Position numbers and translations under genes: made by a program. A model generated the notes under the pieces. That model ran no database searches, had not been told where the DNA came from, and saw nothing but the letters and a program-made list of their open reading frames with translations. A stretch of 64,000 nucleotides of DNA from Echinostoma caproni (Eukaryota > Platyhelminthes > Trematoda > Plagiorchiida > Echinostomatidae), in assembly GCA_900618425.1 (NCBI GenBank), contig UZAN01039374.1, forward strand, positions 122,687 through 186,686, written 5' to 3'. Below, in pieces: positions 53,088 to 63,370 of the stretch; the first letter of the stretch is position 1; each line of letters opens with the position of its first letter.

Positions 53088-53254
53088 GTGAATATGGCAA
53101 ATGAGGCACTGGACAGCTGTTTTAACCTGTTTGGGTCTCATCAGCAGTGCGAATCCATCGACACAACTGGGGATCGAACCTGGGATCTCATGGACAGAAT
53201 GCAGGTGCACAATCCACTCGGTCGCCGGGCAGTTGATCGGACCGTTCCTCATTT
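53088..53254 (-). mobile_element. tRNA-derived SINE, family 1
   Basis: This copy is closely similar to the one at 14806-14979 in the same orientation. It shares the leader (CCGTTCCTCATT on the plus strand), A-box region, B box (GGTTCGATCCC on the minus strand), GATGAGACCCAAAC body and CTGTCCAGTGC. It lacks the CTTTTCAGTTCA segment and instead ends in a tail reading CATATTCACGCGGAATTTACC on the minus strand. The element abuts the assembly gap that ends at 53069, which suggests that the gap itself lies in repetitive sequence. Confidence 0.82.
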
Positions 53255-53438
53255 TCCATTTACACGATAGAGCACAACCCATCTTTGCGAGCTTGCTGCA
53301 GACCCCAGACCCAACTCATCTCAGCACTAGTGTCCGGGTTATGTTGAAGTTGGAAACATTCATAACCTGACTACTTATTTCAAGTGAGTAATGGAGGATT
53401 TGATTCAGTTGCAAAGATGAATTCGTTGTGTCAATGGC

Positions 53439-53520
53439 AACCAATGAGATCGAAATAGCTGTCCAGTGCTTCGTAGCTTTTCAGTTCATGCTCCATCTTC
53501 CACGACGAATTCACCTTGAC
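53439..53520 (+). mobile_element. tRNA-derived SINE, family 1, 5'-truncated 3' part
   Basis: The plus strand carries CTGTCCAGTGCTTCGTAGC, then CTTTTCAGTTCATGCTCCAT and a tail matching that of the copy at 53088-53254 (CGAATTCACCTTGA compared with GGAATTTACCTTCGA). The tRNA head and boxes are missing. It is in opposite orientation to the copy 185 bp to its left. Confidence 0.75.
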
Positions 53521-56500
53521 AATCTTACATCTGTTCAGTTTTATTAAGGACGTCATAAACATGACTTTGTATCAAGTAAACAAGGTCATTTTGTACAAGT
53601 CAATTCAAACACAGCGAGCATTTCAACATCAATGCGTATCGATGTTGTAGCCGTTCGAAAACGCAAGTTGGGTGTGTGTTTTACAAGGTGAGCAATTCTA
53701 CACTGATATTTTCTGGGTACTTGATCGCCTACTCAATGCTATTTCATCCGTTGGTTATACTAAACTGTCCTTCCTCTTATTTTTTATTTAATTGAGTGCA
53801 ACCATTACCTGCCTTAGCCCACTATCGTGTGTATACAAATAGAGTAAAAATCGATGATAAATTCTGGCTAACACATGGTTGCGACGTAAAAACTCATTTT
53901 CTTTTTTATCCGCACTATGAATGTTGTTGGAAATTGTTCAGCTTGGCGCGTTATTTCTACACCCCGTACTAAAAGCAAAACATAAACGAACATGATATCG
54001 ACCGAAAAAAACGTAAGCCAACCTGTTTCAAAATGTTGTTTTATCAGTGCTCGAGCCAGATGAACATGCAAAATAAATCGTTATCATAAAACCTGCACGG
54101 TGTATTAAACATACCTTGTTTAAAACCAACCGGTAGTGACTGGTTCTCGTAAAATTATGTGCACTCGTTGAACATGTTGGTACCTTTCTACTGGTAAATT
54201 TATCTTACGAAGGTGTCGGATTGATGGCCGTACACCAAACATTGGGTACTCTGTCGACAACCAAGCCTGCTGATGTATATCACAAGGTCAATTTTCATTA
54301 GTCGGTTATTATATAAATTGATTCGTTCGGTGAACACACTGAACGTTGGAACTAATGAGGGAAGTTCCGGTGAGCGTTGAACACCAACCCGAAAGTATTG
54401 CGACCAGGATACCGGTGTATAAAAATAGAATTTAACGGGAGATCTCTACTCAACTAGGTGGATACTAGATTACCTGACCACCGGTAATGGAATTATTGCG
54501 AACCATTCAGCAATAAAACTACGGTCAAGCAAAAATGACTCGTTACATGAATTGAACGGAGTGTCATCAGCGTCGGAAAAATCCATCGAAAAGGTACAAT
54601 CGACATCAGCTTTTTATTTCTCAAAGCTGTGCTATTCCTCAATTTAATCGTCTTCGCAGTTTTGGAAACAGAATTCTGCCAATCTTTCCGGCAGAATACT
54701 CGAAGGAAGCGGATGGTTCTCTTTGGAGAAAACAGAATAGCGGTCATTTACAACAACCTTTTTATAAGTTAATCAGTAGTCGATCCACTGTCGTTCTGCC
54801 CAAAACCACTGCTATAAAGATGAGTACTCAAATCAAAGCAGAACATAAAACGGATTTCAGTGAATCGATTTTTTATCGAGATTTTATTCACACCTTCGCC
54901 AATAGGCTAGCTTGCATCAGCATAAACATTCAGCAAAGCGTATTAAGATAAGTTATATTTATTCGGTGTTCTCACTGATATTTAGCCGATTGTCGCAAAG
55001 TGAACACATCACGTTTGGCCAAAAACATACCTGTTCGATCCTGTCTCGCGAACACAGATTTTCTGAACTGTTTAGTTCCACCAGGCTGGTGCCAGTTTAT
55101 CGACAGGTTTAGATTTGGGATCCAGTGCATGTATTGCTTTTTGTATGAGCCACGTTTCTTCTGCATGAACTTACTCAGTGAAATCATTTTGCACGGGGGG
55201 GGGCGGAAATAACGGATTTGGGGGTTCAGATCTTCAGATCTTCAAGTGAATGCACTTCATTGCTCTGATTGAATATTTTTAAAACAGTAGTACGAATAGG
55301 AATGTCTATGAAAACGAAGACTACGATTATCAAACGGTTAGGGTCGATATCATCTGGGGCCCGCGTGTTGCGTCTTCGGATCCAACTGCCAACACCGCCG
55401 CCACAGCCACAGTCACTGTCACCACTGTCTGCCTCATCCAATAATTTATATTACTTCTGACAGTCTGGGTTTGACCGAGGGGACACAAAATCTGAAAATG
55501 TTTTCTTTTTTCCACTTCTTATTGCACAGTCCACAGACCCAGATGCTTTACAAATTCACGTGGGCTAAACCAAATATATAACGGCATCATTGATGTTGCC
55601 GTGCCAACAATGAGTTGGGAGTCCACGCGGCGCGCCCTTCGATTGGCTGCGCTATCTTTTCTCCCTCTCGGAATTATTTTCTAACTGAAATGTGGGCTTC
55701 ATTCTTGCAAAAGTCATTACAATACAATGCAATACAATATATTACTGTATATTACTTATAGAATGGGTAAGAGAACATGATGCATTGCGTTTCAAAGAAA
55801 ATGAAGGAACACTCCAGTGCTGTTGGTTCCACAAAAACTCAGTTTATTAGACACCAACCACCTCTGAAATAGATTCTAAGCTGAAGCACCCTCTATTTTA
55901 CTACAATATTTGTTTATATATGGCATGTAATTCTTGTCAAAATCATTCCAGTACGATGAGTCAGCAAAGTGGCTCTCTCTGTGAATCCTGATCAGGAAAA
56001 ATGTTTTTTAGTTTACTGAGAACAACCGCATCCATGTTCTGGTTATTTAAACGAGACAACTTAGTACATAATTTCGCTCAAAAGATATTCCTCATTTTAA
56101 TGGTCTTAATCGGTCTACAAATATCACTTTCATTGCTTTCCCCGGAAGACTAATGATTCCCACAGTACAGATGTGACACTCCCACAGTTGCATGTAAGTA
56201 CCGGTTTCCCCCGCTAGCCTTCTACACTGCCTTTTACATAGTGAATATATCTGCAGACTGGTAAAATAAGTATTTTTTATTTGCGCACAGGCATATCTGT
56301 AATGTTCAAAACAAAGGAAATCAAACAATAATAGAAACGTTTTTGTGGAAAGAAATTTTGTCTCGTGAAAAACAGTGTTTGTGTTCTATCTTTCTATAAT
56401 GGCCAAAATTCTGTGGACTTTTAATCCAATCCAGTGAATGACTCCAATTGGACCCATTTGTGAACTTGAACAATATGCCTATCAATCAATAATTTTTAGT

Positions 56501-59500
56501 TTTTGGGCGATTGCTAGCTATACTGTATTTTTAGTATGTTGATGGAATGTTTTTAATAAAAAGGAGCTCCAGTTGTTATCACGGTGCTTGCAACACGATA
56601 CCGTAAAATGTGAAAACATCCAAACGACATCAGTTTCTTGAAGCCGTTGGCTTCACTAAACTTTCCTAAGTATCTTATCGCTTTGAAAACGACACCCGAA
56701 ACATTCACATATTTCATGAGATTACCGGCAATAGTTCCTCTGGAAGGTTTAGCCTATCAATCTAGTTCGTTTAATTATCATAGAGACAATAACCGAGGTG
56801 TCGTTGTATCCACCCGTGTTTGGTTTCATCACTTGCATCTCGTGATCCATCAATGTATGGTCCGAGATTTCTTAGGTGCAAGACAACCCGGTATTGATGT
56901 TTGTGTAAACCGATGGGTTCCCTCATCTGTCGGTGAAATGCAGAAAAACGGTACATATACCTAAAGTCGTTTCAAATAGCGCACTCACTGAATCACCGTG
57001 AATAACTCATGAGATCGATAAAATGGTCTGTATGAATTATTATTGCGGAATATACAACCGTAATCTATGTGGTAAACGTTCACATTTGATCATTTCAAAC
57101 AAGGAGATAAAACACGGCCTTGCATAACGTTGAGGGTTCTATAGCAAAATGGTTAATGTGCACCCAGTTCTTGCAGTCATTCCCGTTCGCGCAATGGTAA
57201 GCTTTCATCAGAGAGATTTAATCCGTGATTAGATTCTTTTGCATACACTTACCCAACGAGACCGTTCTGGAGATTGACGAACAGGTGTGTGAATGTTTTG
57301 GGTTAAGCAGGATTAGCCTAAAGCCAATGCGATTGGTTGTTTGCTATTGGAAGCTTTGAAAACAGTGGTTCAAAGCTGAACATCTATAACAATACAGACC
57401 ACGGTTGTCAAACGGTATAGATGGGCACGAGCTGGGACGAAAGCGTCTTGCTTTAGATGCACTGAACCTAATGGATCTTTAGACAAATGTCTTTGGTAAC
57501 ATTTAGAGTTGGGCCTAATTGCGAAGTGAGCAGTGAGAGCGGTTTCAGTGTAACCGGCCTCTTTGAATTACGTTAGCTCTGATAGCTAGACAACAAGATC
57601 ACATGAATTGCAATAAACATTGTCTAATTCCATCATTTATTCTAGGTTGAGGATAACGCGCTTTATTGTAAACGATCAATTCGAGGAGGTTGACGCGGGC
57701 GACAATTTGTTTTCCGTTGAACGGGGGGAAGTCATTGATTTGACAAAGTGTTGTGTGAAAAGAGATAAGGGGTGAAGAAATATTAGTAGCCAAATAGTTT
57801 TGGTTTATGAATCCGATAAAAAAAGTTAGAACAATTCCTTTTACACATTACTGGGTTAACCGTGCGGATTCGCAGATAGTGGTATATGATATAAGCTTTT
57901 ACTGTAACAAAATTGATTATATACCTTTTTTGAACATATTGACATCAAAAAACATCAAATATTTGTGTGTGAACCTCTCTGTAAATTATTTGATATGGTA
58001 ATTCCTCGGAAATTATAGCCGTCATTTTTCGTTAGTCCCAGGCTAAGGTAAAATTCTGAAATATGTTATGGGTTTTTCGTGACAAAATATAGGGTGAAAT
58101 ACAATCTTAGAATAATGAAACTGGGTTCAGGTGCGAATCAAATTCATTAAAAGACGTTCGGAACAATGAGGAAATGTCAATAAGGACTTTATTTCTGATG
58201 ATTTAGGATAAGCTGAACAAGCTTTTCCGTTGTGGAAATTTATGAACATTTGGACAGGTATGAAATTGGCCACGCCAGTTCATTTTGTGAGAAGCTGATC
58301 TTTAGGAATAGTGGAAACGCGCAAAATAAAGAACTTTGAATGACCTTCATGGGAGTCATACGAATATCTGACACATAAATGACGAACACAGCCATTTGAC
58401 TTCTGATGCACGTTTACAGGGTTACATTTGGACGTACCTGTAAATAGAAAACGTCTGGAGATTGCACATGTCATACTTGCGCATAATAAGGTTCTATCGT
58501 TAGTGTGACTAACAATGAACAACAAGGCTTTCAGTGAAGTTGATATCATAGGCGGCGAATACCGTTCAATAAAGGCTTGATGATAAATAATTTTGTGGGA
58601 AAAGTTTAATCGTACCTCCCAATTTTGCTTTGGCTCTGATGCCATAGAAGAAATCTAGTGATCAACTTGATCGAAAATAGTTGCACTTTGGGAACAAACG
58701 GGAACAAAGTGGTGCGTCATAATGAAATCATGTCCGCAAACAAACGCTATACTTAAACGCTCACTACCTAATTGGTTGAACTGTTAACAATCTGAATGGA
58801 ATTGAAAGATAGGAATCGGGGAAAACTTAGAGAACAGATGGCCAGACTGATATAAACTGAAACTTTTCAACAATTTTCCGGCGAGAACTTACAACATCAT
58901 CAATAATAATCGCTTTTCAGTTTCTCTGAAGCATTTATTAAGGTTGATACAAAATAGTTTATGAGTTTTATGAAATTAGTTCGCACACCCGTCACTTGTC
59001 GGATTGTTGATCTTTTTGTCCGTTTTTGTTTAGATATCATCTTGATATCCCTTGTGAGTTGCGCTCTGTGTAGCCATTTTCCTGGCATTGTTAAACAGCA
59101 AAAGCTGATGCCAAAAGCGTTTAGTAGGTGTGAAAGGAAAGAGTTTTATCGATATCCGGACGAGTGGCTCGGGGTAAATTTAGCCCAATAATCCCCCGCA
59201 AAAGTAGCAGAATAAGTGTTTCTCCATAAAGGCATACGCACAATTTGTGTACCGCGTAAAGAAGGCGAATCGGAGCCTCCGAAAGCTGGGACATATTTGT
59301 TCAGTTTGATCAGGCAATCGCACAGCATATCGGTTTGCTCAGAATCATCGCTTAGCTAGCTCAATCACATTTCTCGACTGCTCTTCCGCGTTCACATAGC
59401 CAGCAATTCAGATTTTCCAAACGGCACCCGAACTAATATCGGTCAGAATTGCAAGCAAAAAGCGATGAAGGGAAAACGAGTTTGCTACACTTATATAAAA

Positions 59501-59751
59501 CTGCTCGGACCATCAAACGAAATATCAATAAGAATTTCGATTTACAAACATTATTTTATTTGATAAAAACAAATTTGTTCACAACACCTGTTGTTCACTC
59601 AAATGTTGAATATTTGATATAATGTGGAACGACTATGGCTCGGGATGTGAACGTTGTTGTCGGAGAATACACCAACATTAACATCTACGTGCTTCCTGGT
59701 CATCCTAATTGAAAAAGTGATCGTCATGTTTGATGAAAATGTTTGTGATAA
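53521..59751. other. No firm gene
   Basis: A short G+C-rich block near 55340-55440 (open on both strands, Pro- or Gly-rich) and one near 55610-55670 remain unassigned. The pentamer TACAA recurs around 55718-55740. A minus-strand frame 58280-58645 begins MASEPKQNWE, immediately followed by GTACGA, a possible but unsupported first exon. Confidence 0.4.
55195..55203 (+). repeat. G9 homopolymer
   Basis: Nine G followed by CGG. Confidence 0.9.
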
Positions 59752-59900
59752 CCAACAAAGATCACTGGACAGCTGTTTCGTCCTGTTTGGGACTCACCAA
59801 CAGTGCGTACTTCTTGTGTCCCGATCAGGACTCGAACCGCGATCAGTCGAGTCGGGACTTCAAACCCGTTAAGATCTTCAACAATGCCTGGTACCTCTGA
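59752..59900 (-). mobile_element. tRNA-derived SINE, family 1-related variant
   Basis: On the minus strand the B box GGTTCGAGTCC is perfect and is followed by GGTGAGTCCCAAACAGG and CTGTCCAGTG, the family 1 body. The A-box half differs from the other copies and no clear A box was found. The 3' tail after CAGTG also differs. This may be a subfamily with another tRNA head, or a chimera. Confidence 0.65.
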
Positions 59901-60607
59901 ACAATCGAATGAGCTAATCCAAGCTTGATACTCCAAATTAAAGGTCATGTTGTCTGAAATCACCTGCTGTAGAGCTTGTCCCTAAATAAGATAATTCGGA
60001 TCTCCGTTCCCTATCTTAACTATTTACTTCGCATTTACGGCATCTGTATGAATCTCAAGGAAGATTTTTAAAGCAAGCTATTTAAAAGAAAATTGGAAGA
60101 AATCTGGGTATACTGCGATTTATTGAATCCTGAAAAGAAGGGTTCTCTGGGAGGTAAAATTTTGACATTCCATCTAAAATGTCATTTCGTTGTGAATGAA
60201 AATGTAATTACTGCAGTATAAAAACTTTCAAGTTCAATTGCTTGTAGAATTAAATTTACCCATTTGATTTAGAGACCTTACTGTGTTAACAGTTACAGTA
60301 CTGGTCGATTGTGATGCACTGAAATATTTTCTTTATGATCAAATGAAGTTTCGTTATATTTATTACTTGTTTTATTGCTTTATGTATGGACAATAATTTA
60401 TATCTTGTCTACTGGGATCTAAGTAGAGTCTAGGCTGCATAATTGTCAATTAAACGTGCGTGACCTTGGTTGCTAAGATTAAATGATCTGATCATGAAAA
60501 GTGCAAACGTTATCAAGTATGAAAACGCAATATATTCTAATAGGAATAAATCAAGAATTGTTGTATATAAAATCTTTTCTATTCCTTAACTTACCTCCGA
60601 ACTCGTC
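59901..60607. other. No gene recognised
   Basis: Very AT-rich sequence between the SINE variant and the possible donor at 60613. Confidence 0.5.
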
Positions 60608-60961
60608 ATGCTGTAAGTCAACCAATACTGATGAAATAGGAGTACCCTGTACATTCTGAGCTATTCCATCTACTGAGTATAAACGAATCAGGAAAATTAA
60701 TGCTATAAAGACTCATCAAGGCTTGTTTATTATTATTTGGATAAAAGTTAACTCTAGTATAAATACTGTTGCCTATACGAACACACGTGTTTTACAGGGA
60801 CCTGTTGCTTCAGTTTCGATTAGACCTGTACACACAATGCCTTATATAGTACATTTATGGAAGAACTCTGACTGGTTACAAATTAATTGAACTCACTTTA
60901 TTTTTTAATTAAACGTATAGTTTATGTTTCTATCTTTATCTTTTATTTTACTTTCTTTTAG

Positions 60962-61115
60962 TGAATATGCAATGGTACAAAGAAGGGGGAAGCCGCTAAT
61001 CAAAGGACTGCCATTCAACCCAATGGAGAACGTCAGTGAGGAAAATCTGAACACTAACCCATTGGTTGGCCATCAAATGATACTTCCTATTCTGTGTGAG
61101 ATACGGCGGCGATAG
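60962..61115 (+). CDS. Candidate terminal exon, 50 residues, function unknown
   Basis: One of the best acceptors in the window, about 35 nt of almost pure pyrimidine and A ending CTTTCTTTTAG, is followed by an open frame. It reads EYAMVQRRGKPLIKGLPFNP, then an acidic NVSEENLNTN, then a basic end (CEIRRR) and TAG at 61113. The exon starts with the third base of a codon. A consensus donor GTAAGT at 60613 just after ATGCT would supply a matching phase (start Met-Leu), which would make a 52-residue protein with a 349-nt intron. Function is unknown. Confidence 0.4.
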
Positions 61116-61925
61116 GCATGATTTATGGTGTTGCTGAATGTAACTGAGAAAGTTGTACGGTGACCTAGTAATCCCTTCAACTCTATTACCCTAGACGTTA
61201 TTGTATAATGCTTCCCAAGAGGCAGTTGCAAATCGATGAAATTTGCCATTCTCAAATCATTACGCTAGACATGAATAACGTACGTGATGAGTAAATTTGC
61301 AAATCTTATCAACATCTGGAATTGGCACATGCATTGTGGGTGTGGTCACCCAAACGTTTTTTCGGCGTTTTTCGAGCATACCATGTGCCCCAATCAGTCC
61401 TTATTTCCCTCTCCGGGCTGGGTTATAACGCTTTACTTCTTCCCCATTTTTGAAGACGCTGCGACAGCTCAAGATTCACGTTCACACTGCAAAACCCTGG
61501 TGCTTTATAAAGTTCTATTCAGTCCACTGATTCTGAAGAATATAAACAATATACGCTAAAAAACAGTGGTATAGTATCTTATCGTGAGACGAACGATTAT
61601 GAACAATGCAAAAAGAATGAAATAAACCAAGTGGGTGTAAACTATGGAGTTTAGAATCAATAGAGGACAAAGAAATTGTAATATTTTGTCCACAATCGTA
61701 CATCTGTTTAGTGGCTGGACACCCTGGAAGTACCTCACTATCAAACTCAAATGCCTACACAAACAAAAAATAATTGCAAAATACATTGGCCGTCACGCAG
61801 GATAATCATGACCGCCCTGCCGATTGCATCGAGCGGAGTGGATAGTGATAGGCACGCTACTGCCCAGATATCCCAATCTTAGTTTAACTCATTATCTTCT
61901 GAAGCCTCGTCAGCTACTGAGTCCG
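61116..61925. other. No gene recognised; sequence before the LINE endonuclease
   Basis: The true 5' end of the LINE may lie in the last ~130 bp of this stretch, where G+C rises, but no boundary is visible. Confidence 0.4.
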
Positions 61926-62270
61926 GGGGCCTTCAACGTGTGGCCTCCGACGCAAGTAGGTCAACAAGCTTGTCTGACAACTATGATAGAATTCTTGGGG
62001 GTTAATGTCTTCTGAGTATCGGAGACGCGAATCCAGGATCCTGGTGCTATACGCCGCTTTAGTACACCGGGGTTGTCTTCGAGGTTCTTCCTCCTCACTT
62101 CCGGTGATGACGAAGCCCGTTCAGTAGGCCAGCGGGATGTGGGCATTGTACTCAACAATATAGCCAAAGCCGCACCACTCGATTGAATCACCGTCCACAG
62201 TAGCTTATGTGCGATACAGCTCCAAGGGTCTATCAGCGTCCGGGAGGGAAGCAACACCAAAACTGGAGGT
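61926..62270 (+). pseudogene. LINE endonuclease domain, N-terminal part
   Basis: A single frame reads from about 61926 to 62270, with stops at 62013 and 62184. It contains AFNV, a Gln-Gln-Ala stretch (VGQQACL), the VSETRIQD block that carries the metal-binding Glu of AP-type endonucleases, then SGDDEAR and a hydrophobic GIVLNN strand. After about 62270 the frame no longer matches the family. The endonuclease tail resumes two frames over at ESDHALV (about 62291), so roughly the central half of the domain is missing. That half would hold the Asn/Asp and His-containing core motifs. The upstream 5' UTR or ORF1 was not recognised. Confidence 0.75.
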
Positions 62271-62285
62271 CCTATTAGACCATCT

Positions 62286-62925
62286 GCGTTGAATCTGATC
62301 ATGCGTTAGTTTTGATGCATTTCACTCTCTAACTCACTGGTTGCAGAAAATTCTACCAAACTCAATTAGGAGATCATAGCTTATCTGACTCAGCCGTTCG
62401 TGTTCGTTTTGGAACAGAACTAGGGAAAGAGCTAACTGCGCTGCCGAGTGGTGGTTAAGATGAACAAAATGGGAGCCAAGCAATGCATTCCGCAGCAAAT
62501 GTTGCTTGTGAATCTGAAGCGATATTCCGTCCGGGCCAGTAGATGTCTGATGAGTCAGTAGCACTGATGGAGGAAATACGACAAATTCCGATCAATCGGG
62601 ATCAAGCCAGGATTAGGTGGCTTCGGCAACGTCAACTCAAGAAGAGCCCCAAGATAGATCGCAAAAACTGGTGGGCAACGATAGCTGGTGAAATGGAGGT
62701 AGCAGCTGTACCAGAGAATAGTCAAAAACTGTTACAACTGATGCATAATAAGGGAGGTCGTCAAAGCACGATTAGTGAAACAATCCGTGACAAAAATGGG
62801 CAATCTAATCACAAAATGGAACAACGGCCTGACCGGTGGGCAGAGTGCTTCAACGAACAGTTCAGCTGGCTAGACGCTAACCAGACTATCTCCGGTGTAT
62901 CTAAGTCTCTGTGGGCAGTGCCATC
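62286..62925 (+). pseudogene. LINE endonuclease end and linker to reverse transcriptase
   Basis: One frame carries the endonuclease terminal SDH motif (about 62294-62302), then a basic linker, AMHSAAN at about 62483, a stop at 62540 and the open stretch 62543-62925 (MSDESVALMEE to SLWAVPS). Residues such as RKNWWA, KLLQLM and DRWAECFNEQFSW are typical of the region before the polymerase in fluke AP-endonuclease LINEs, as recalled. The frame breaks off exactly at the CCATC repeat where a 440-bp insertion begins, and resumes in register after the second CCATC. The last part of the uninterrupted ORF (to 63013) is read through into the insertion and is not LINE protein. Confidence 0.8.
62921..62925. 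repeat. Left CCATC target-site duplication
   Basis: This is the left copy of the 5-bp direct repeat that bounds the insertion at 62926-63365. It lies in frame in the LINE codons for Pro-Ser. Confidence 0.65.
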
Positions 62926-63365
62926 TTGTAGCGAGAAGGCGAGCTGGCTGGGAGAAACGTCTATTGATCCAATGCAAAAGAAAACAGTGTATGCGTTCGA
63001 TTATATACAGTGAATTCTCAACCGCTCCGCGGGATGATTCATGCCTATTTCTGTGGGTCATTCCTTGTTAGTTTCGGTCCGCACTTGGTACGTACGTTGC
63101 CTCTTCTTCCGCGTGCCATTCCGACTGTCTTGACCCGATCGCGTTGCGAGATACGTTGATCGACCGCTCCGACGTTGTGGCATTCGGTGTGTATCCTTCC
63201 CGTTAGCTGCGGATTATATGTGGGGCTGTAATTGTCTATTCGCTCGTTTCGGGTGGCAGTCTAGATTTTCTCGCGAGGCACTTCCCGCCGCTGCGTCTGC
63301 GTGTCTGGTCGGATGAGCCCCATTCTTTATTCGGTCGCTAACCAAGACTCGCTTTGTACTGGCTT
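62926..63365. mobile_element. 440-bp insertion in the LINE, probably a solo LTR, with 5-bp target duplication CCATC
   Basis: CCATC occurs at 62921-62925 and again at 63366-63370. Removing 62926-63365 plus one CCATC restores the LINE frame: VPS before the insertion continues directly as PSQYEPPTANDV after it. The insert begins TTGTAGCGAG and ends TTGTACTGGCTT. It is clearly richer in G+C than most of the window, has a TATATA-type element near 63002, and has no long coding frame. A length of about 0.4 kb with a 4-6 bp duplication fits a solo LTR of a Ty3/gypsy-like element. Canonical TG...CA ends are not clear, so a DNA transposon or another short element remains possible. Confidence 0.65.
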
Positions 63366-63370
63366 CCATC
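63366..63370. repeat. Right CCATC target-site duplication
   Basis: This is the right copy of the 5-bp direct repeat. The LINE reading frame continues immediately from it (Pro-Ser-Gln-Tyr). Confidence 0.65.

Noticed and set aside
52511..53282. Open frames of 188-222 codons across the second gap
   Set aside because: They are mostly N, and the readable part is SINE.
57140..57230. tRNA-like A box (TAGCAAAATGGTTAATGTGC)
   Set aside because: No acceptable B box or stem pairing follows.
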